Source of the DNA: Hymenobacter gelipurpurascens
GTDB lineage: Bacteria > Bacteroidota > Bacteroidia > Cytophagales > Hymenobacteraceae
Length of the DNA stretch: 64,000 bases
Direction: 5' to 3'
Assembly: GCF_900187375.1 (NCBI RefSeq)
Contig: NZ_FYEW01000003.1
Span: 186,001 to 250,000 of the forward strand
The translations under genes were made by a program, and so were the position numbers. This document shows positions 33,221-42,666 of the stretch, piece by piece; the first letter of the stretch is position 1; every line of letters begins with the position of its first letter. The notes beneath the pieces were generated by a model. That model was not told where the DNA came from. It made no database searches and saw nothing but the letters and a program-made list of their open reading frames with translations.

Positions 33221-36106
33221 TTAGTGCGCCTGCAGCCAGTTCTGGCCAGTGCCTACCTCTACCTCCAAGGGCACGCCGTGGGGCAGGAGAAGGGCCTGCG
33301 TCATCAGTTCCTTGATTTTGGGCGTGATGTACTCTACCTCTTCCCGCACAGCATCAAACACCAGTTCGTCGTGTACCTGCAGAATCATGCGGGTACCGAG
33401 TTTTTCCTCAAGCAGCCAGCTGTGGATGTTGATCATGGCCTTCTTGATGATGTCGGCGGCCGTGCCCTGGATGGGGGCGTTGATGGCGTTGCGCTCGGTG
33501 TAGCCGCGCAGCGTGGCGTTGCGCGAGTTGATGTCGCGCAGGTAGCGGCGGCGGCCCAGCAGCGTGGTAGCATATTCCAGCTCCCGCGCTTTGTTGATGC
33601 TGTCATCCATGAACTGCTTCACCGACGGAAACTCCTGGAAATAGGTATCAATGATTTCGGTGGCCTCTTTGCGGCTGATGCCGATGCGCTGAGCCAAGCC
33701 AAACGCCGAAATGCCGTAGATGATACCGAAGTTCACCGTTTTAGCCTTACGGCGCATCTCGCTGTCCACCTGATCCAGCGCAACATGGAAAACCTTGCTG
33801 GCCGTGCTGGTATGAATATCAAGCCCTTGCCGGAAAGACTCAATCATCGTTTTGTCGCCCGAGAAGTCGGCCATAATGCGCAGCTCCACCTGCGAGTAGT
33901 CGGCCGCGACGAGCACGTGGTTTTCATCGCGTGGCACAAAGGCTTTCCGGATTTCGCGGCCTTTTTCCGTTCTGATGGGGATGTTCTGGAGGTTGGGGTT
34001 GGTGCTGCTCAAGCGGCCGGTAGCCGTCACGGCCTGGTTGAAGGACGTATGCACGCGGCCGTCCAACTCACACACCAGCTGGGGCAAGGCCTCCACGTAG
34101 GTAGAGCGCAGCTTGGTGAGCTGCCGATGCTCCAGAATCAGGCCGGCAATGGGGTTGTCGGCGGCCAGTGTGCTCAGGATTTCCTCGCCGGTAGCGTACT
34201 GGCCGGTTTTGGTCTTCTTGATTTTGCCGCCGCCCAGGCCTAGCTTATCAAACAATACTTCGCCCAGCTGCTTCGGCGAACCAATGTTGAACTCCTGGCC
34301 GGCTTCCTGAAAAATCTGTTTTTCCATTTCCTGGATGTAGCCCTGCAGCTCCGCCGAGTACTCGCCCATGGCGTTGCTGTCGATCTTTACGCCTTCATAT
34401 TCAATGTCGGCCAGCACGGGCACCAGCGGGTTTTCCACCTCGTTCAGCAAATCCAGGAGGCCTACTTCTTTCAGCAGCGGCTCGAACACGTGTTTGAGTT
34501 GCAAGGTTACGTCGGCATCTTCGCAGGCGTAGTCCGAAACTTCGGCCGGCGGAATATCGGCCATGGTTTTCTGATTTTTGCCTTTCGGCCCGATCAGGGA
34601 AATGATGGAAACCGGCGTGTAGTGCAGGTAGGTTTCGGCCAGCACATCCATGTTGTGGCGCATGTCGGGCTCCAGCAGGTAGTGGGCCAGCATAGTATCG
34701 AAGAGTGGCCCTCGGATCTGCACTTTGTAGTGCTTCAGAATGGTGAGGTCGTACTTGATGTTCTGCCCAATTTTCAGAATATTTTCAGCCTCGAAAAAAG
34801 GGCAGAACTCATCCACCAGCGCCTGCGCAGCCGCTTGGTCGTCGGTGGGGACGGGCACGTAATAGGCCTCGCCGGGCATCCAACAGAAGGAGAGGCCTAC
34901 GAGGCGTGCCGTCATGGTGTCTAGGCCAGTCGTTTCTGTGTCGAAGCTGACCTCCGTTTGCTGCAGCAGGAATCGGAGCAAAGACTTGCGCAGCTCCGGC
35001 GTATCCATCAGGTGGTAATTGTGCGGCACATCAGCCAGCGTCAAGCGCGGTCCGGATGGGGCACCAAAAGAGCCGGTTTCGCCTTCTTCGGCACCAATAG
35101 CCACGGCGGCATCAGAAGAGTTGCCAAACAGGCTGGCCTGGCCTTCGGCTACTTTAGGCCGCCGCGCGCCGCGTGGGGTAGGGGTAGCGCTGGTGCCGGC
35201 GGAGCTGCCGCCATCCAGCACACGGGCGGCCAGCTGCCGGAATTCCAGCTCATCGAAGAGCTGCCGCAGCTGGTCGGCATCGGGCTTATCCAGTACCAGC
35301 TTGTCGGCTTCAAACTCAATGGGTACTGTTAAGTGAATAGTTGCTAGCTCCTTGCTCATCAGGCCCTGCTCGGCGAAGTTGCGCACGTTTTCCTGGAGCT
35401 TGCCCTTGAGCTGATCCACGTTGGCAATCAGGTTCTCGACGGAGCCAAACTCTTGAACTAGCTTTTTGGCCGTTTTCTCGCCAATGCCCGGAATGCCCGG
35501 AATGTTGTCGGAGGCATCGCCTTGCAGGCCTAAAATGTCAATTACCTGCTCCACACGTTCTACCTCGAAGCGTTGCAGTACGTGCTCCACATCCAGCACC
35601 TCGGCGGCATTGCCCATAAAGGCCGGCCGGTAAATCTTGATGCACTTGGTCACGAGTTGGCAATAGTCCTTGTCGGGTGTCATCATGTACACCTCGCCAA
35701 AACCCTGCGCCTCAGCGCGCTGCGCTAGGGTGCCAATTACGTCATCTGCCTCGAAGCCTTCCACCATCAGAATTGGGATATGGAAAGCCTTGATTATCTT
35801 CTTAATATACGGAATGGCTAGGCCTATATCCTCGGGCATAGCCTGGCGCTGGGCCTTGTAATCGGCAAACTGCTCGTGGCGGAACGTCTTTTTGGCGGCA
35901 TCGAAGGCCACACCAATGTGGGTGGGCTTCTCCTTCTGCAGCACCTCTACCAGCGTGTTGGTAAAGCCCAGAATGGCTCCGGTATTCAGGCCCTTGGAGT
36001 TCACGCGCGGGTTCTTGCTAAAGGCAAAGTGGGCGCGGTAAATCAGGGCAAACGCGTCGAGAAGGAAGAGCTTATGGGGGCGGGTGTCGGCAGATTCAGT
36101 CGTCAT
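33221..36106 (-). CDS. polA: DNA polymerase I
   Basis: The product has 961 residues from the ATG at 36106. The 5'-3' nuclease domain (about 1-285) begins FLLDAFALIYRAHFAF and has the Asp-rich EGFEADDVIGTLA and TPDKDYCQLV. A linker with Ala, Gly and Pro follows (about 290-340). The proofreading domain carries Asp389 in SFDTETTGLDT, so the 3'-5' nuclease looks intact. The polymerase domain (about 560-961) has AADYSQVELRI (motif A), AKTVNFGIIYG (motif B) and QVHDELVFD (motif C). It fills gaps and removes RNA primers. The frame to 36151 has a weak N-terminal extension. Confidence 0.96.
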   Translation of the reverse strand: MTTESADTRPHKLFLLDAFALIYRAHFAFSKNPRVNSKGLNTGAILGFTNTLVEVLQKEKPTHIGVAFDAAKKTFRHEQFADYKAQRQAMPEDIGLAIPYIKKIIKAFHIPILMVEGFEADDVIGTLAQRAEAQGFGEVYMMTPDKDYCQLVTKCIKIYRPAFMGNAAEVLDVEHVLQRFEVERVEQVIDILGLQGDASDNIPGIPGIGEKTAKKLVQEFGSVENLIANVDQLKGKLQENVRNFAEQGLMSKELATIHLTVPIEFEADKLVLDKPDADQLRQLFDELEFRQLAARVLDGGSSAGTSATPTPRGARRPKVAEGQASLFGNSSDAAVAIGAEEGETGSFGAPSGPRLTLADVPHNYHLMDTPELRKSLLRFLLQQTEVSFDTETTGLDTMTARLVGLSFCWMPGEAYYVPVPTDDQAAAQALVDEFCPFFEAENILKIGQNIKYDLTILKHYKVQIRGPLFDTMLAHYLLEPDMRHNMDVLAETYLHYTPVSIISLIGPKGKNQKTMADIPPAEVSDYACEDADVTLQLKHVFEPLLKEVGLLDLLNEVENPLVPVLADIEYEGVKIDSNAMGEYSAELQGYIQEMEKQIFQEAGQEFNIGSPKQLGEVLFDKLGLGGGKIKKTKTGQYATGEEILSTLAADNPIAGLILEHRQLTKLRSTYVEALPQLVCELDGRVHTSFNQAVTATGRLSSTNPNLQNIPIRTEKGREIRKAFVPRDENHVLVAADYSQVELRIMADFSGDKTMIESFRQGLDIHTSTASKVFHVALDQVDSEMRRKAKTVNFGIIYGISAFGLAQRIGISRKEATEIIDTYFQEFPSVKQFMDDSINKARELEYATTLLGRRRYLRDINSRNATLRGYTERNAINAPIQGTAADIIKKAMINIHSWLLEEKLGTRMILQVHDELVFDAVREEVEYITPKIKELMTQALLLPHGVPLEVEVGTGQNWLQAH

Positions 36107-36411
36107 AGAAGGGCGAAGGTAGGAAACCGGAAGGCAGCTCCGGTCTAGCAAAGAAGAGTTGCTACTAGCTTACGAAGGATTTAGAATTTCTATAAAGCCC
36201 TAGGCCACTCCGCTCGGATTTTTCTAGTGACGCTTGTCGTCGCTAGGCCTATTGGCAAACCGCATTATAGCCAAGGCAGCTACGAATACACCATATTTTT
36301 AACGGGCAAAAGTAAAACTTGCGGGAAATAGAACTTTCTAGAGACAGCGACTGGCCTATATGCTATATTTTTGAACATTGTATAGATATGCTGCACTCAT
36401 TAGAGCGTTAT

Positions 36412-38940
36412 ATGAAACAACTGTTACTCTGGATTACCTTGGTTCTTACTGCTTCATTCAGTGTACTGGCCCAGGCACCTGACCCATCGTTTCGGCCCGG
36501 TGAGGTGTACCAGACTGGCCTAGTGAAAGCAGTAGCTACTTTCCCGGATGGCAGCACGGTGGTGTTGGGCAAGTTTGCCTTTGTGAATGGGGGCAGGGCG
36601 CCCAACTTGGTGCGCTTTACGGCTGAGGGCTACTACGACTCCGCTTTCCGGCCGGATATTACCGACGGTACCGCCAACTTACTGACTAACATCCGGCCAC
36701 TGCCGGGCGGCAAGCTGCTGCTGGTCGGCATTCAGGAGCTAACGATTGGCGGGCACACGTCAAGAACGCTACTGGTGCTTAACCCAGACGGGACCCCGGA
36801 CACTCATTTTACCTTTAATAGTTACGTATATGCCGGCTACGCGCTTTCCGGTAGCGCACGTACGGCTGTGCAGCCCGATGGTAAGATTCTGCTGTCCGGC
36901 GCTAGCTTTACCCACAACGGCGTGCAACGCTCTGGCTTGGTGCGCCTCAACCTCGATGGCAGCTACGACACGTCTTTCGCGCCCAACGGACTCTCCATTG
37001 GTGATATATCGACTATTGCGCTGCAACCCGATGGGCGCATTGTGGTGGGTGGGTCTTTTGAGTACGTGAACAACGCGGTGTGGCGGCGGCTGGCCCGGTT
37101 CAACACCGATGGCACGCAAGATCTCACGTTGCGCACCGACAATTATGTAACCATCAATGAGTTGCTGGTGCAGCCCGATGGGAAAATTTTAGTAGGCGGC
37201 CTCAGCAACAACAGCTTCGGCACCAACTACCTCATCAGTGGCCTACACCGGCTACTGCCCGATGGTACTCGCGACCCGGTGTTTGCAGCGCCCAACTTTG
37301 CCAATGGCGACAACATTCTGAATGCTTTCGATGCCCACAATATGCTGCTGCAGCCCGATGGTCGCATTGTAGCCGCCGTAATGCCCTACACGGCTCCTGA
37401 CCAAACCCCGCAGCCGCGTCTGGTGCGCTACTTGCCCACCGGACAGCCTGACCCTACCTGGCCTACAGATCTGCGGGCCGCTGGCTCCCTCACCACGATG
37501 GCCTTCCGGCCCGATGGCACGCTACTGGCGGGTGGCTCGTTCACTGCCCTGGCTAACCGGGCGGGCTGCCTGACAGCTTTCGGGCCGAACGGGCAGTTGC
37601 ACCCCGGTTTCGTGCCGAAGTTTCATAACCCAGGAACCGTGGAGGCGCTGGCCCTGCAGCCCGATGGTAAGGTGCTGGTAGTAGGCGACTTCTCCGAAAT
37701 TAACGGTGTAGAGGCCAATAAAGTAAGCCGGCTTCTGGCGAGTGGCGACGTGGACCCCACCTTCCGGGGGCCGGCTTCTATCACGGGACCTTTGCTGAGC
37801 GTGGCTGCCCAGCCCGATGGGCGGATTCTGATTGGCGGCGATCTGAACTCCGTGAACGGGGAGCAGCGCCTGGGCGTGGCGCGCCTGCTAGCCGACGGCA
37901 CCTTCGACCCGACGTTTAACGTCACGGGCCTGTATTACAACGGCCCCAGCACCCGGCAGCGCGTGCTCTGCATGGAGTTTCTGTCCGATGGTAAAATTCT
38001 ACTCGGCGGCAGCCTGTTTCATATTGCCGGTACCACTTACCGCTCCGGCATCCTGCGCGTACAGCCCGACGGCACCCTGGACCCTTCCTTCACTGCCAAG
38101 CTGGGCGATGGTGGCGGGGAGGTGCATGCCCTTAAGCAACAGGGGGCTGGCCTTTTGGTAGGAGGCGTGTGGTTTGGGCCGCGCCCTGAGGTACTCACCC
38201 GCCTGCTCCCTGATGGTAGCCAAGACCCCACCTTCGCCAACCTGAAGCCGGACCCTACGCCCAGCGGCATCATCAATAGCATTGCGGAGCTGCCCGATGG
38301 CCGTCTGGTAGTAGCCGGGCGGTTGCTGGTCGCGTTTCAGCGGGCCACCTACCACGTAGTGCGCCTGACGCCCAACGGGGCCCAGGATGCCGGTTTCAGC
38401 TCCAGTCTGCGCGAAGAAAGCTATGTAAGCGGCCTAGTGTGCCAGCCAAATGGCCGGCTGCTGGTCTGGGGCAGCTTGGGCACCTCTACCGCGCCGGTGT
38501 ATTTGCAGCGCTTAGAAAGCGACGGCCACCCCGACCTGACCTTCAACATGGGGCAAGGGCCTGATAGGCCAGTAAAAAGCATGTTGTTGCAGCCAGATGG
38601 CGCCTTGCTGCTGGGTGGCGCTTTCCAGCAGATTAATACGTGGCAGCTGGCAGGTGTGGCTCGTCTGGTAGTGCCCTTTGTGCTGAAAGTAGCCGACCCC
38701 GGCGTGGCTCATCATATGGTAAAAGCATTCCCGAACCCCGTACAAGACCAGTTGCACGTAGAACTGGCGGCCGGTGCCCGCCACATGGCGCTGCAGGATG
38801 TCACCGGCCGCACGGTCTGGCAACGGGCAGCACCACCGGTTGTTAGTGCCGTGCCCGTAGGCCACTTGCCCGCCGGTGTATATGTGCTGCAAGTGACCTA
38901 TCATGGGGGTCTAGTAACGCGCCGGGTGGTAGTGCAGTAA
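36412..38940 (+). CDS. Secreted delta-60 repeat protein with T9SS sorting domain
   Basis: The product has 842 residues from the ATG at 36412. The signal ends SVLAQ. The mature part consists of about 14 units of the delta-60 repeat, each with a QPDGKILVGG-like core and an ending such as LVRLNLDGSYDTSFAP. This fold is a beta-propeller-like or extended repeat structure of unknown activity. The C-terminal 75 residues form a T9SS type A sorting domain (AFPNPVQDQL, then LPAGVYVLQV). It should be secreted and possibly surface-attached. Confidence 0.88.
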   Translation: MKQLLLWITLVLTASFSVLAQAPDPSFRPGEVYQTGLVKAVATFPDGSTVVLGKFAFVNGGRAPNLVRFTAEGYYDSAFRPDITDGTANLLTNIRPLPGGKLLLVGIQELTIGGHTSRTLLVLNPDGTPDTHFTFNSYVYAGYALSGSARTAVQPDGKILLSGASFTHNGVQRSGLVRLNLDGSYDTSFAPNGLSIGDISTIALQPDGRIVVGGSFEYVNNAVWRRLARFNTDGTQDLTLRTDNYVTINELLVQPDGKILVGGLSNNSFGTNYLISGLHRLLPDGTRDPVFAAPNFANGDNILNAFDAHNMLLQPDGRIVAAVMPYTAPDQTPQPRLVRYLPTGQPDPTWPTDLRAAGSLTTMAFRPDGTLLAGGSFTALANRAGCLTAFGPNGQLHPGFVPKFHNPGTVEALALQPDGKVLVVGDFSEINGVEANKVSRLLASGDVDPTFRGPASITGPLLSVAAQPDGRILIGGDLNSVNGEQRLGVARLLADGTFDPTFNVTGLYYNGPSTRQRVLCMEFLSDGKILLGGSLFHIAGTTYRSGILRVQPDGTLDPSFTAKLGDGGGEVHALKQQGAGLLVGGVWFGPRPEVLTRLLPDGSQDPTFANLKPDPTPSGIINSIAELPDGRLVVAGRLLVAFQRATYHVVRLTPNGAQDAGFSSSLREESYVSGLVCQPNGRLLVWGSLGTSTAPVYLQRLESDGHPDLTFNMGQGPDRPVKSMLLQPDGALLLGGAFQQINTWQLAGVARLVVPFVLKVADPGVAHHMVKAFPNPVQDQLHVELAAGARHMALQDVTGRTVWQRAAPPVVSAVPVGHLPAGVYVLQVTYHGGLVTRRVVVQ

Positions 38941-39000
38941 GCAGGCATCGTGACGTCAGGTGGCCCCAACGCATCTACTACCCCGCCCGTACTGGCCTAG

Positions 39001-39603
39001 ATGCGCTACATTTCCCTCGACCTCGAAACCACCGGCGGCAAACCCCAGCGCCACCAGATACTGGAGCTGGCCGCCGTGGTAGAAGACACCAAGACGCTAC
39101 TACCACTACCCGAACTGCCCGCATTCCGGCGCGTGGTGCGACACCCCGAGTACGTGGGCACAGCCGGCGCGCTGGCCCTGAACGCAGGGTTGCTGGAAGA
39201 GCTGGCCCGCAAAGAGCCCAACCCAGAGCTCTGCGCGCCCGATGAACTGCTGCCTCAGCTGCGGGAGTTTTTGCTAGGCCAGGGGTTCCGGCCCGATAAG
39301 CACGATTGCGTAGCGGTAGTGATGGCCGGCAAAAACATTGCCTCCTTCGATTTGGGCTTTCTGCGCGAACTGCCTGGCTATGGCAAGTTGGTGCGCGCTG
39401 AGCCCGCCATGCTCGACCCCGCTGCCTTCTACCTCAATTGGCGCAAAGACACCCGCCTGCCCACCATGCAAACCTGCAAGGCCCGCGCTGGCTTCGAGGA
39501 TGACACCGTAGCCCACCAGGCCTTGGCCGATGCGCTGGATGTGGTGCAGTTGCTACGTCCGTTCTATGCGCTGCCCGTGTACCAGCAGGTGCGCGAAAAC
39601 TAG
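39001..39603 (+). CDS. DnaQ-like 3'-5' exonuclease
   Basis: The product has 200 residues. The DEDDh acidic residues are in place: DLETTGG at 7-13 (motif I), AGKNIASFDLGFLREL (motif II), and TVAHQALADALDVV with the HxAxxD of motif III. Members range from RNase T and oligoribonuclease to proofreading epsilon-like proteins; a long inserted segment (residues 28-90) makes the substrate unclear. It is a stand-alone exonuclease with no polymerase domain. Its stop codon is the first base pair of the hairpin at 39602. Confidence 0.82.
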   Translation: MRYISLDLETTGGKPQRHQILELAAVVEDTKTLLPLPELPAFRRVVRHPEYVGTAGALALNAGLLEELARKEPNPELCAPDELLPQLREFLLGQGFRPDKHDCVAVVMAGKNIASFDLGFLRELPGYGKLVRAEPAMLDPAAFYLNWRKDTRLPTMQTCKARAGFEDDTVAHQALADALDVVQLLRPFYALPVYQQVREN

Positions 39604-39660
39604 AAGCGTAGAGTCGAAGCATAGCGTTTACTTTGCGCTATGCTTCGACTCTACGCCTCT
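39602..39660. repeat. 25-bp stem-loop containing a promoter element and the next start codon
   Basis: Left arm at 39602-39626 and right arm at 39636-39660 match at 24 of 25 positions. The nine-base loop holds TACTTTG, a -7-like element, and the right arm includes the ATG of the DUF1684 gene at 39640. The arms contain GTCGAAGCAT, which is shared with the dispersed hairpins in the 49-60 kb region. Confidence 0.8.
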
Positions 39661-40278
39661 GTACTTCTGTGCGCTATTCTATTGATTTCAGGAGTGGCAA
39701 CAGCTCAACACGCTAGCAAGCGGCCTACGGCGCAGGAGTTCGAAGTGGCCATTGTGGCATTTCAGCAGACGCTCAATACTGAATACCGCAACCCCACCGA
39801 GTCGCCGCTGCCGCCCGAGGCGCGGGAGAAGTTTACAGGCTTGGCTTTCTTCCCAAGCAACTACAGTGCTTGTGTGCTGGCTCGTTTCGTGCGAGACTCA
39901 TTGCAGGCGCCGTTTCCTATGCCCACCAGCACAGTTCGTAGGCCACTCTACCAAAAGTATGGGGAGCTGCATTTCACGCTGGAAGGAAAGCGTCTCCAAC
40001 TCACAGTATATCAAAGCCTCGACCTGCTGCAGAAGCCAGGGTATCAGGATTACTTGTTTGTCCCGTTCACTGACCAAACCAACGGGCGCACCAGCTATGG
40101 CGGAGGCCGCTACATTGATTTGCGCCTAGGCCAGATTCAGCAAGGACAGGTAGTAGTGGATTTTAATCAGGCCTACAATCCCTTTTGCGCCTATAGCCCA
40201 CAATACTCCTGCCCGGTTCCGCCCATCGAAAACCGCCTGCCTGTTGCAATAAAGGCGGGTGTTATGAGTGACCACTAG
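39640..40278 (+). CDS. DUF1684 domain-containing exported protein
   Basis: The product has 212 residues with a signal peptide ending ATAQH at about residue 23. DUF1684 features are clear: EKFTGLAFFPSN, LHFTLEGKRLQL, LFVPFTDQTNGRTSYGGGRYIDL and VVDFNQAYNPFCAYSPQYSCP, ending NRLPVAIKAGV. The family is widespread and uncharacterised. The start codon sits inside a long stem-loop and right after a -7-like element, so translation or transcription may be affected by the hairpin (inference). Confidence 0.85.
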   Translation: MLRLYASVLLCAILLISGVATAQHASKRPTAQEFEVAIVAFQQTLNTEYRNPTESPLPPEAREKFTGLAFFPSNYSACVLARFVRDSLQAPFPMPTSTVRRPLYQKYGELHFTLEGKRLQLTVYQSLDLLQKPGYQDYLFVPFTDQTNGRTSYGGGRYIDLRLGQIQQGQVVVDFNQAYNPFCAYSPQYSCPVPPIENRLPVAIKAGVMSDH

Positions 40279-40409
40279 TGACGTTGGTTACTCACCTGGC
40301 CGGTGAACCAGCACCAGCAGCCTGATACGCAACTACTGCTTACTACCTTATGTACCCCGCGGCTGTCCGCGCTTTACTAAACGTTACCTACCCCGCCTTT
40401 CGCCCACTC

Positions 40410-41138
40410 ATGACGGTACCGTTCAACACGCTTTCTATCGTTATTCCGGTTTACAATGAAGCCCGCACGGTGCACCAGATTCTGGATGTGCTGCGGGAGC
40501 TGGAGCTGGTGTACGGCATCGGCAAGGAGATTATTCTGGTAGATGACTGCTCCAGTGACGCGTCTGTGGAGGTGATACAGGCCTACGCAACCCGCTACCC
40601 CGGGGTGGGTCTGCGGCTCCTGCGTCATGCGGTAAACCAGGGCAAAGGGGCGGCCCTGCATACCGGAATTCGGGAAGCTACGGGCGAGTACATCATCATT
40701 CAGGATGCCGATCTGGAGTACGACCCGCAGGAGTACAACCTGCTGCTGCGGCCCGTGCTGCGTGGCTCCGCCGATGTGGTGTATGGCTCCCGCTTCATGG
40801 GTGGCAACCCACACCGGATTCTGTTTTTCTGGCATAGCATCGGCAACGGGGTGCTCACGTTCCTCTCGAACATGTGCACCGACCTGAACCTGACCGACAT
40901 GGAAACCTGCTACAAGCTGTTCCGTCGCGACATTCTGCAAGGATTAAAGCTCGAAGAAAAGCGCTTTGGATTTGAGCCGGAGGTGACGGCGAAAGTAGCC
41001 CGGGTACCCGGGGTGCGCATCTATGAAGTAGGCATTAGCTACTACGGCCGCACCTACGCGGAAGGCAAGAAAATTGGCTGGCGCGATGGGGTCCGGGCTA
41101 TTTACTGCATTCTCAAATACGGGCTACTGCGGCAATAA
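40410..41138 (+). CDS. Family 2 glycosyltransferase (DPM1-like)
   Basis: The product has 242 residues from the ATG at 40410; an earlier in-frame ATG at 40350 adds a non-conserved stretch. The GT-A fold shows [22 protein letters not shown] (nucleotide binding), [12 protein letters not shown], and DADLEYDP (the DxD site). The tail [20 protein letters not shown] is typical of dolichol-phosphate mannosyltransferase-like and polyprenyl-phosphate glycosyltransferases. There is no membrane helix, so it is a soluble or peripheral enzyme. It likely charges a polyprenyl phosphate with a sugar at the cytoplasmic side. Confidence 0.88.
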   Translation: MTVPFNTLSIVIPVYNEARTVHQILDVLRELELVYGIGKEIILVDDCSSDASVEVIQAYATRYPGVGLRLLRHAVNQGKGAALHTGIREATGEYIIIQDADLEYDPQEYNLLLRPVLRGSADVVYGSRFMGGNPHRILFFWHSIGNGVLTFLSNMCTDLNLTDMETCYKLFRRDILQGLKLEEKRFGFEPEVTAKVARVPGVRIYEVGISYYGRTYAEGKKIGWRDGVRAIYCILKYGLLRQ

Positions 41139-41181
41139 AGAGCCAATAGCCAACTGCCCGCGTACGTATCTGGAACGCACA

Positions 41182-41219
41182 AAAAAGGCCCTCTGAAAGC
41201 AGGTTTCAGAGGGCTTTTT
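41182..41219. terminator. Intrinsic terminator after the glycosyltransferase gene
   Basis: GCCCTCTGAAA pairs with TTTCAGAGGGC, flanked by A and T runs; bidirectional between convergent genes. Confidence 0.9.
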
Positions 41220-41272
41220 GTATGGAAGTACCTTTTAAGGAATCAGGCTATTGCCGAAACAGGCCTACGGGC

Positions 41273-42118
41273 TTACCAGTTGCCGCTGGCACCGCCGCCG
41301 CCGGAGCTGCCCCCGCCGAAGCCGCCAAAACCGCCTCCACCACCACCCCCGAAGCCGCCTCCGCCGCCAAAGCCGCCGCCGCCAAACACGCCGCGTCCGC
41401 CGCTAAAGTCGCCGAAGATAATAGGGGGGATGCCCATGCCGCCAAAGCCGCGGTTGCGGCGTCCGCCGCTTCCGCCGCCTCGGTTGCGGAGCAGGATGAA
41501 CAGAATCAGGGCGCCAATAACAAGCCAGAACGTCCAGCCGGAGCCACTGTCGTCTGACCGGCGGCGCTGCTGGGGCATGGTGGTTGGATCGGCCTTATAC
41601 TCGCCTTTTGCTAACGCAATCAGCTGATCGGTGGCCCGATCCAGGCCTTCGTAATAGCGCTCTTCCCGAAAAGCCGGCGCAATGGTGTTGGAGATAATCC
41701 GCTTGGCCAAGGCGTCGGGCACGGCACCTTCCAGGCCATAGCCCGTCTGAATGCGCGCCACACGCTCCTGCTGGCCTACCAGCACCAGAATGCCATTGTT
41801 GTTGTTTTTCTGCCCGATGCCCCACGTTTCGTAGAGCTTTTGGGCATAGTCGGCCACCTCGTAGTCGCCTAAGGTAGGCACAGTTACTACCGCAATCTGC
41901 GACGACGTGGAGTCGTTGTAGGCCACTAGCTTCTGCTCCAGCCGCTGCACCTCTTCGGGGCGCATCATGCCGGCCAGGTCATTAACCAGGCGGGGCGGAT
42001 TAGGACGTGGAGGAATGTTCTGCGCTAGTGCCTGTGGGCTGAAAGCGGGCACAAAGGCCAGAAACAGCGCCAGGGCAAGTAGCCAGCGACGAGTAGTGAG
42101 AGAGAGAGTATAGATCAT
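41273..42118 (-). CDS. TPM domain membrane protein with Gly-rich tail
   Basis: The product has 281 residues from the ATG at 42118. A signal helix ends ALAQN. The TPM domain (about 40-160) has LVNDLAGMMRPEEVQRLEQKL, QIAVVTVPTLGDYEVADYA and the NNNNGILVLV core. A helix (about 190-208) is followed by an extremely Gly-rich tail (about 210-275) ending SGNW. TPM proteins are membrane-anchored, and some have phosphatase activity or assist photosystem repair in plants. The start overlaps the stop of the upstream TPM gene by four bases (ATGA), giving translational coupling. Confidence 0.85.
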   Translation of the reverse strand: MIYTLSLTTRRWLLALALFLAFVPAFSPQALAQNIPPRPNPPRLVNDLAGMMRPEEVQRLEQKLVAYNDSTSSQIAVVTVPTLGDYEVADYAQKLYETWGIGQKNNNNGILVLVGQQERVARIQTGYGLEGAVPDALAKRIISNTIAPAFREERYYEGLDRATDQLIALAKGEYKADPTTMPQQRRRSDDSGSGWTFWLVIGALILFILLRNRGGGSGGRRNRGFGGMGIPPIIFGDFSGGRGVFGGGGFGGGGGFGGGGGGGFGGFGGGSSGGGGASGNW

Positions 42119-42570
42119 ACGCGCGGCGGCGCGGGGTCGCCAAACGAGATGGAGTCGTCGAGTTCGTTTTTGTCGGTCTTGGCATTGTAGGGGAAGTAGC
42201 GCTGTAGCTGCTCGCCCACCATGCGCACCCCATGCTCTAGGCCAGTGGCATAGCGCTCGGCCCGAAACTGCTGCAATACGGTTTCCTTGGTGGTTTCCCA
42301 GAAGTCGTCGGGCACTACCGAGTTGATGGCAATGTCGCCGATAACGGCAAACTGGCGGCTTTCCCACGCCATGTAGAACAGCACGCCATTACGCTCCGCT
42401 GTTTTGTGCATGGCCAGATCGGCAAACACCTGCGCTGCTCTATCAAGCGGCTCAGGGGTAGGGCAGGTGTCTTCCAGATGCACCCGAATTTCGCCCGACG
42501 TAGTAATTTCTGCCTGCTTGATGGCTGCCACCAAGGCGGCTTCCTGCTCTGGGGTGAGAGGGTTGGTCAT
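42115..42570 (-). CDS. TPM domain protein without signal peptide
   Basis: The product has 151 residues. It opens LTPEQEAALVAAIKQAEITTSGEIRVHLEDTCP, with KTAERNGVLFYMAWESRQFAVIGDIAIN and a WETTKETVLQQFRAERYATGLEHGV segment, matching the TPM fold. It has no signal or transmembrane segment, unlike its neighbour. It overlaps the next TPM gene by four bases and stands 96 bases downstream of lemA. LemA with TPM genes is a recurring group in Bacteroidota; a shared envelope function is likely but not defined. Confidence 0.82.
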   Translation of the reverse strand: MTNPLTPEQEAALVAAIKQAEITTSGEIRVHLEDTCPTPEPLDRAAQVFADLAMHKTAERNGVLFYMAWESRQFAVIGDIAINSVVPDDFWETTKETVLQQFRAERYATGLEHGVRMVGEQLQRYFPYNAKTDKNELDDSISFGDPAPPRV

Positions 42571-42574
42571 AATT

Positions 42575-42664
42575 GAGTTGCCAGTTATCAGTTGCCGGTT
42601 GCCAATTGTCAGTCGCCAGCAAACCTATGCAAACTAACAACTGGCAACCGGCAACTAGTAACTC
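42575..42664. repeat. Imperfect inverted repeat between lemA and TPM genes
   Basis: Left arm begins GAGTTGCCAGTTATCAGTTG, and the right arm carries CAACTGGCAACCGGCAACT. The arms pair with small indels. A second copy of this family lies at 59033-59101. Confidence 0.65.
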
Positions 42665-42666
42665 CA

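Noticed and set aside
33212..34243. 343-residue plus-strand open frame
   Set aside because: It lies wholly antisense to polA, which has full family motifs on the other strand; the frame exists only because of GC-rich codon bias.
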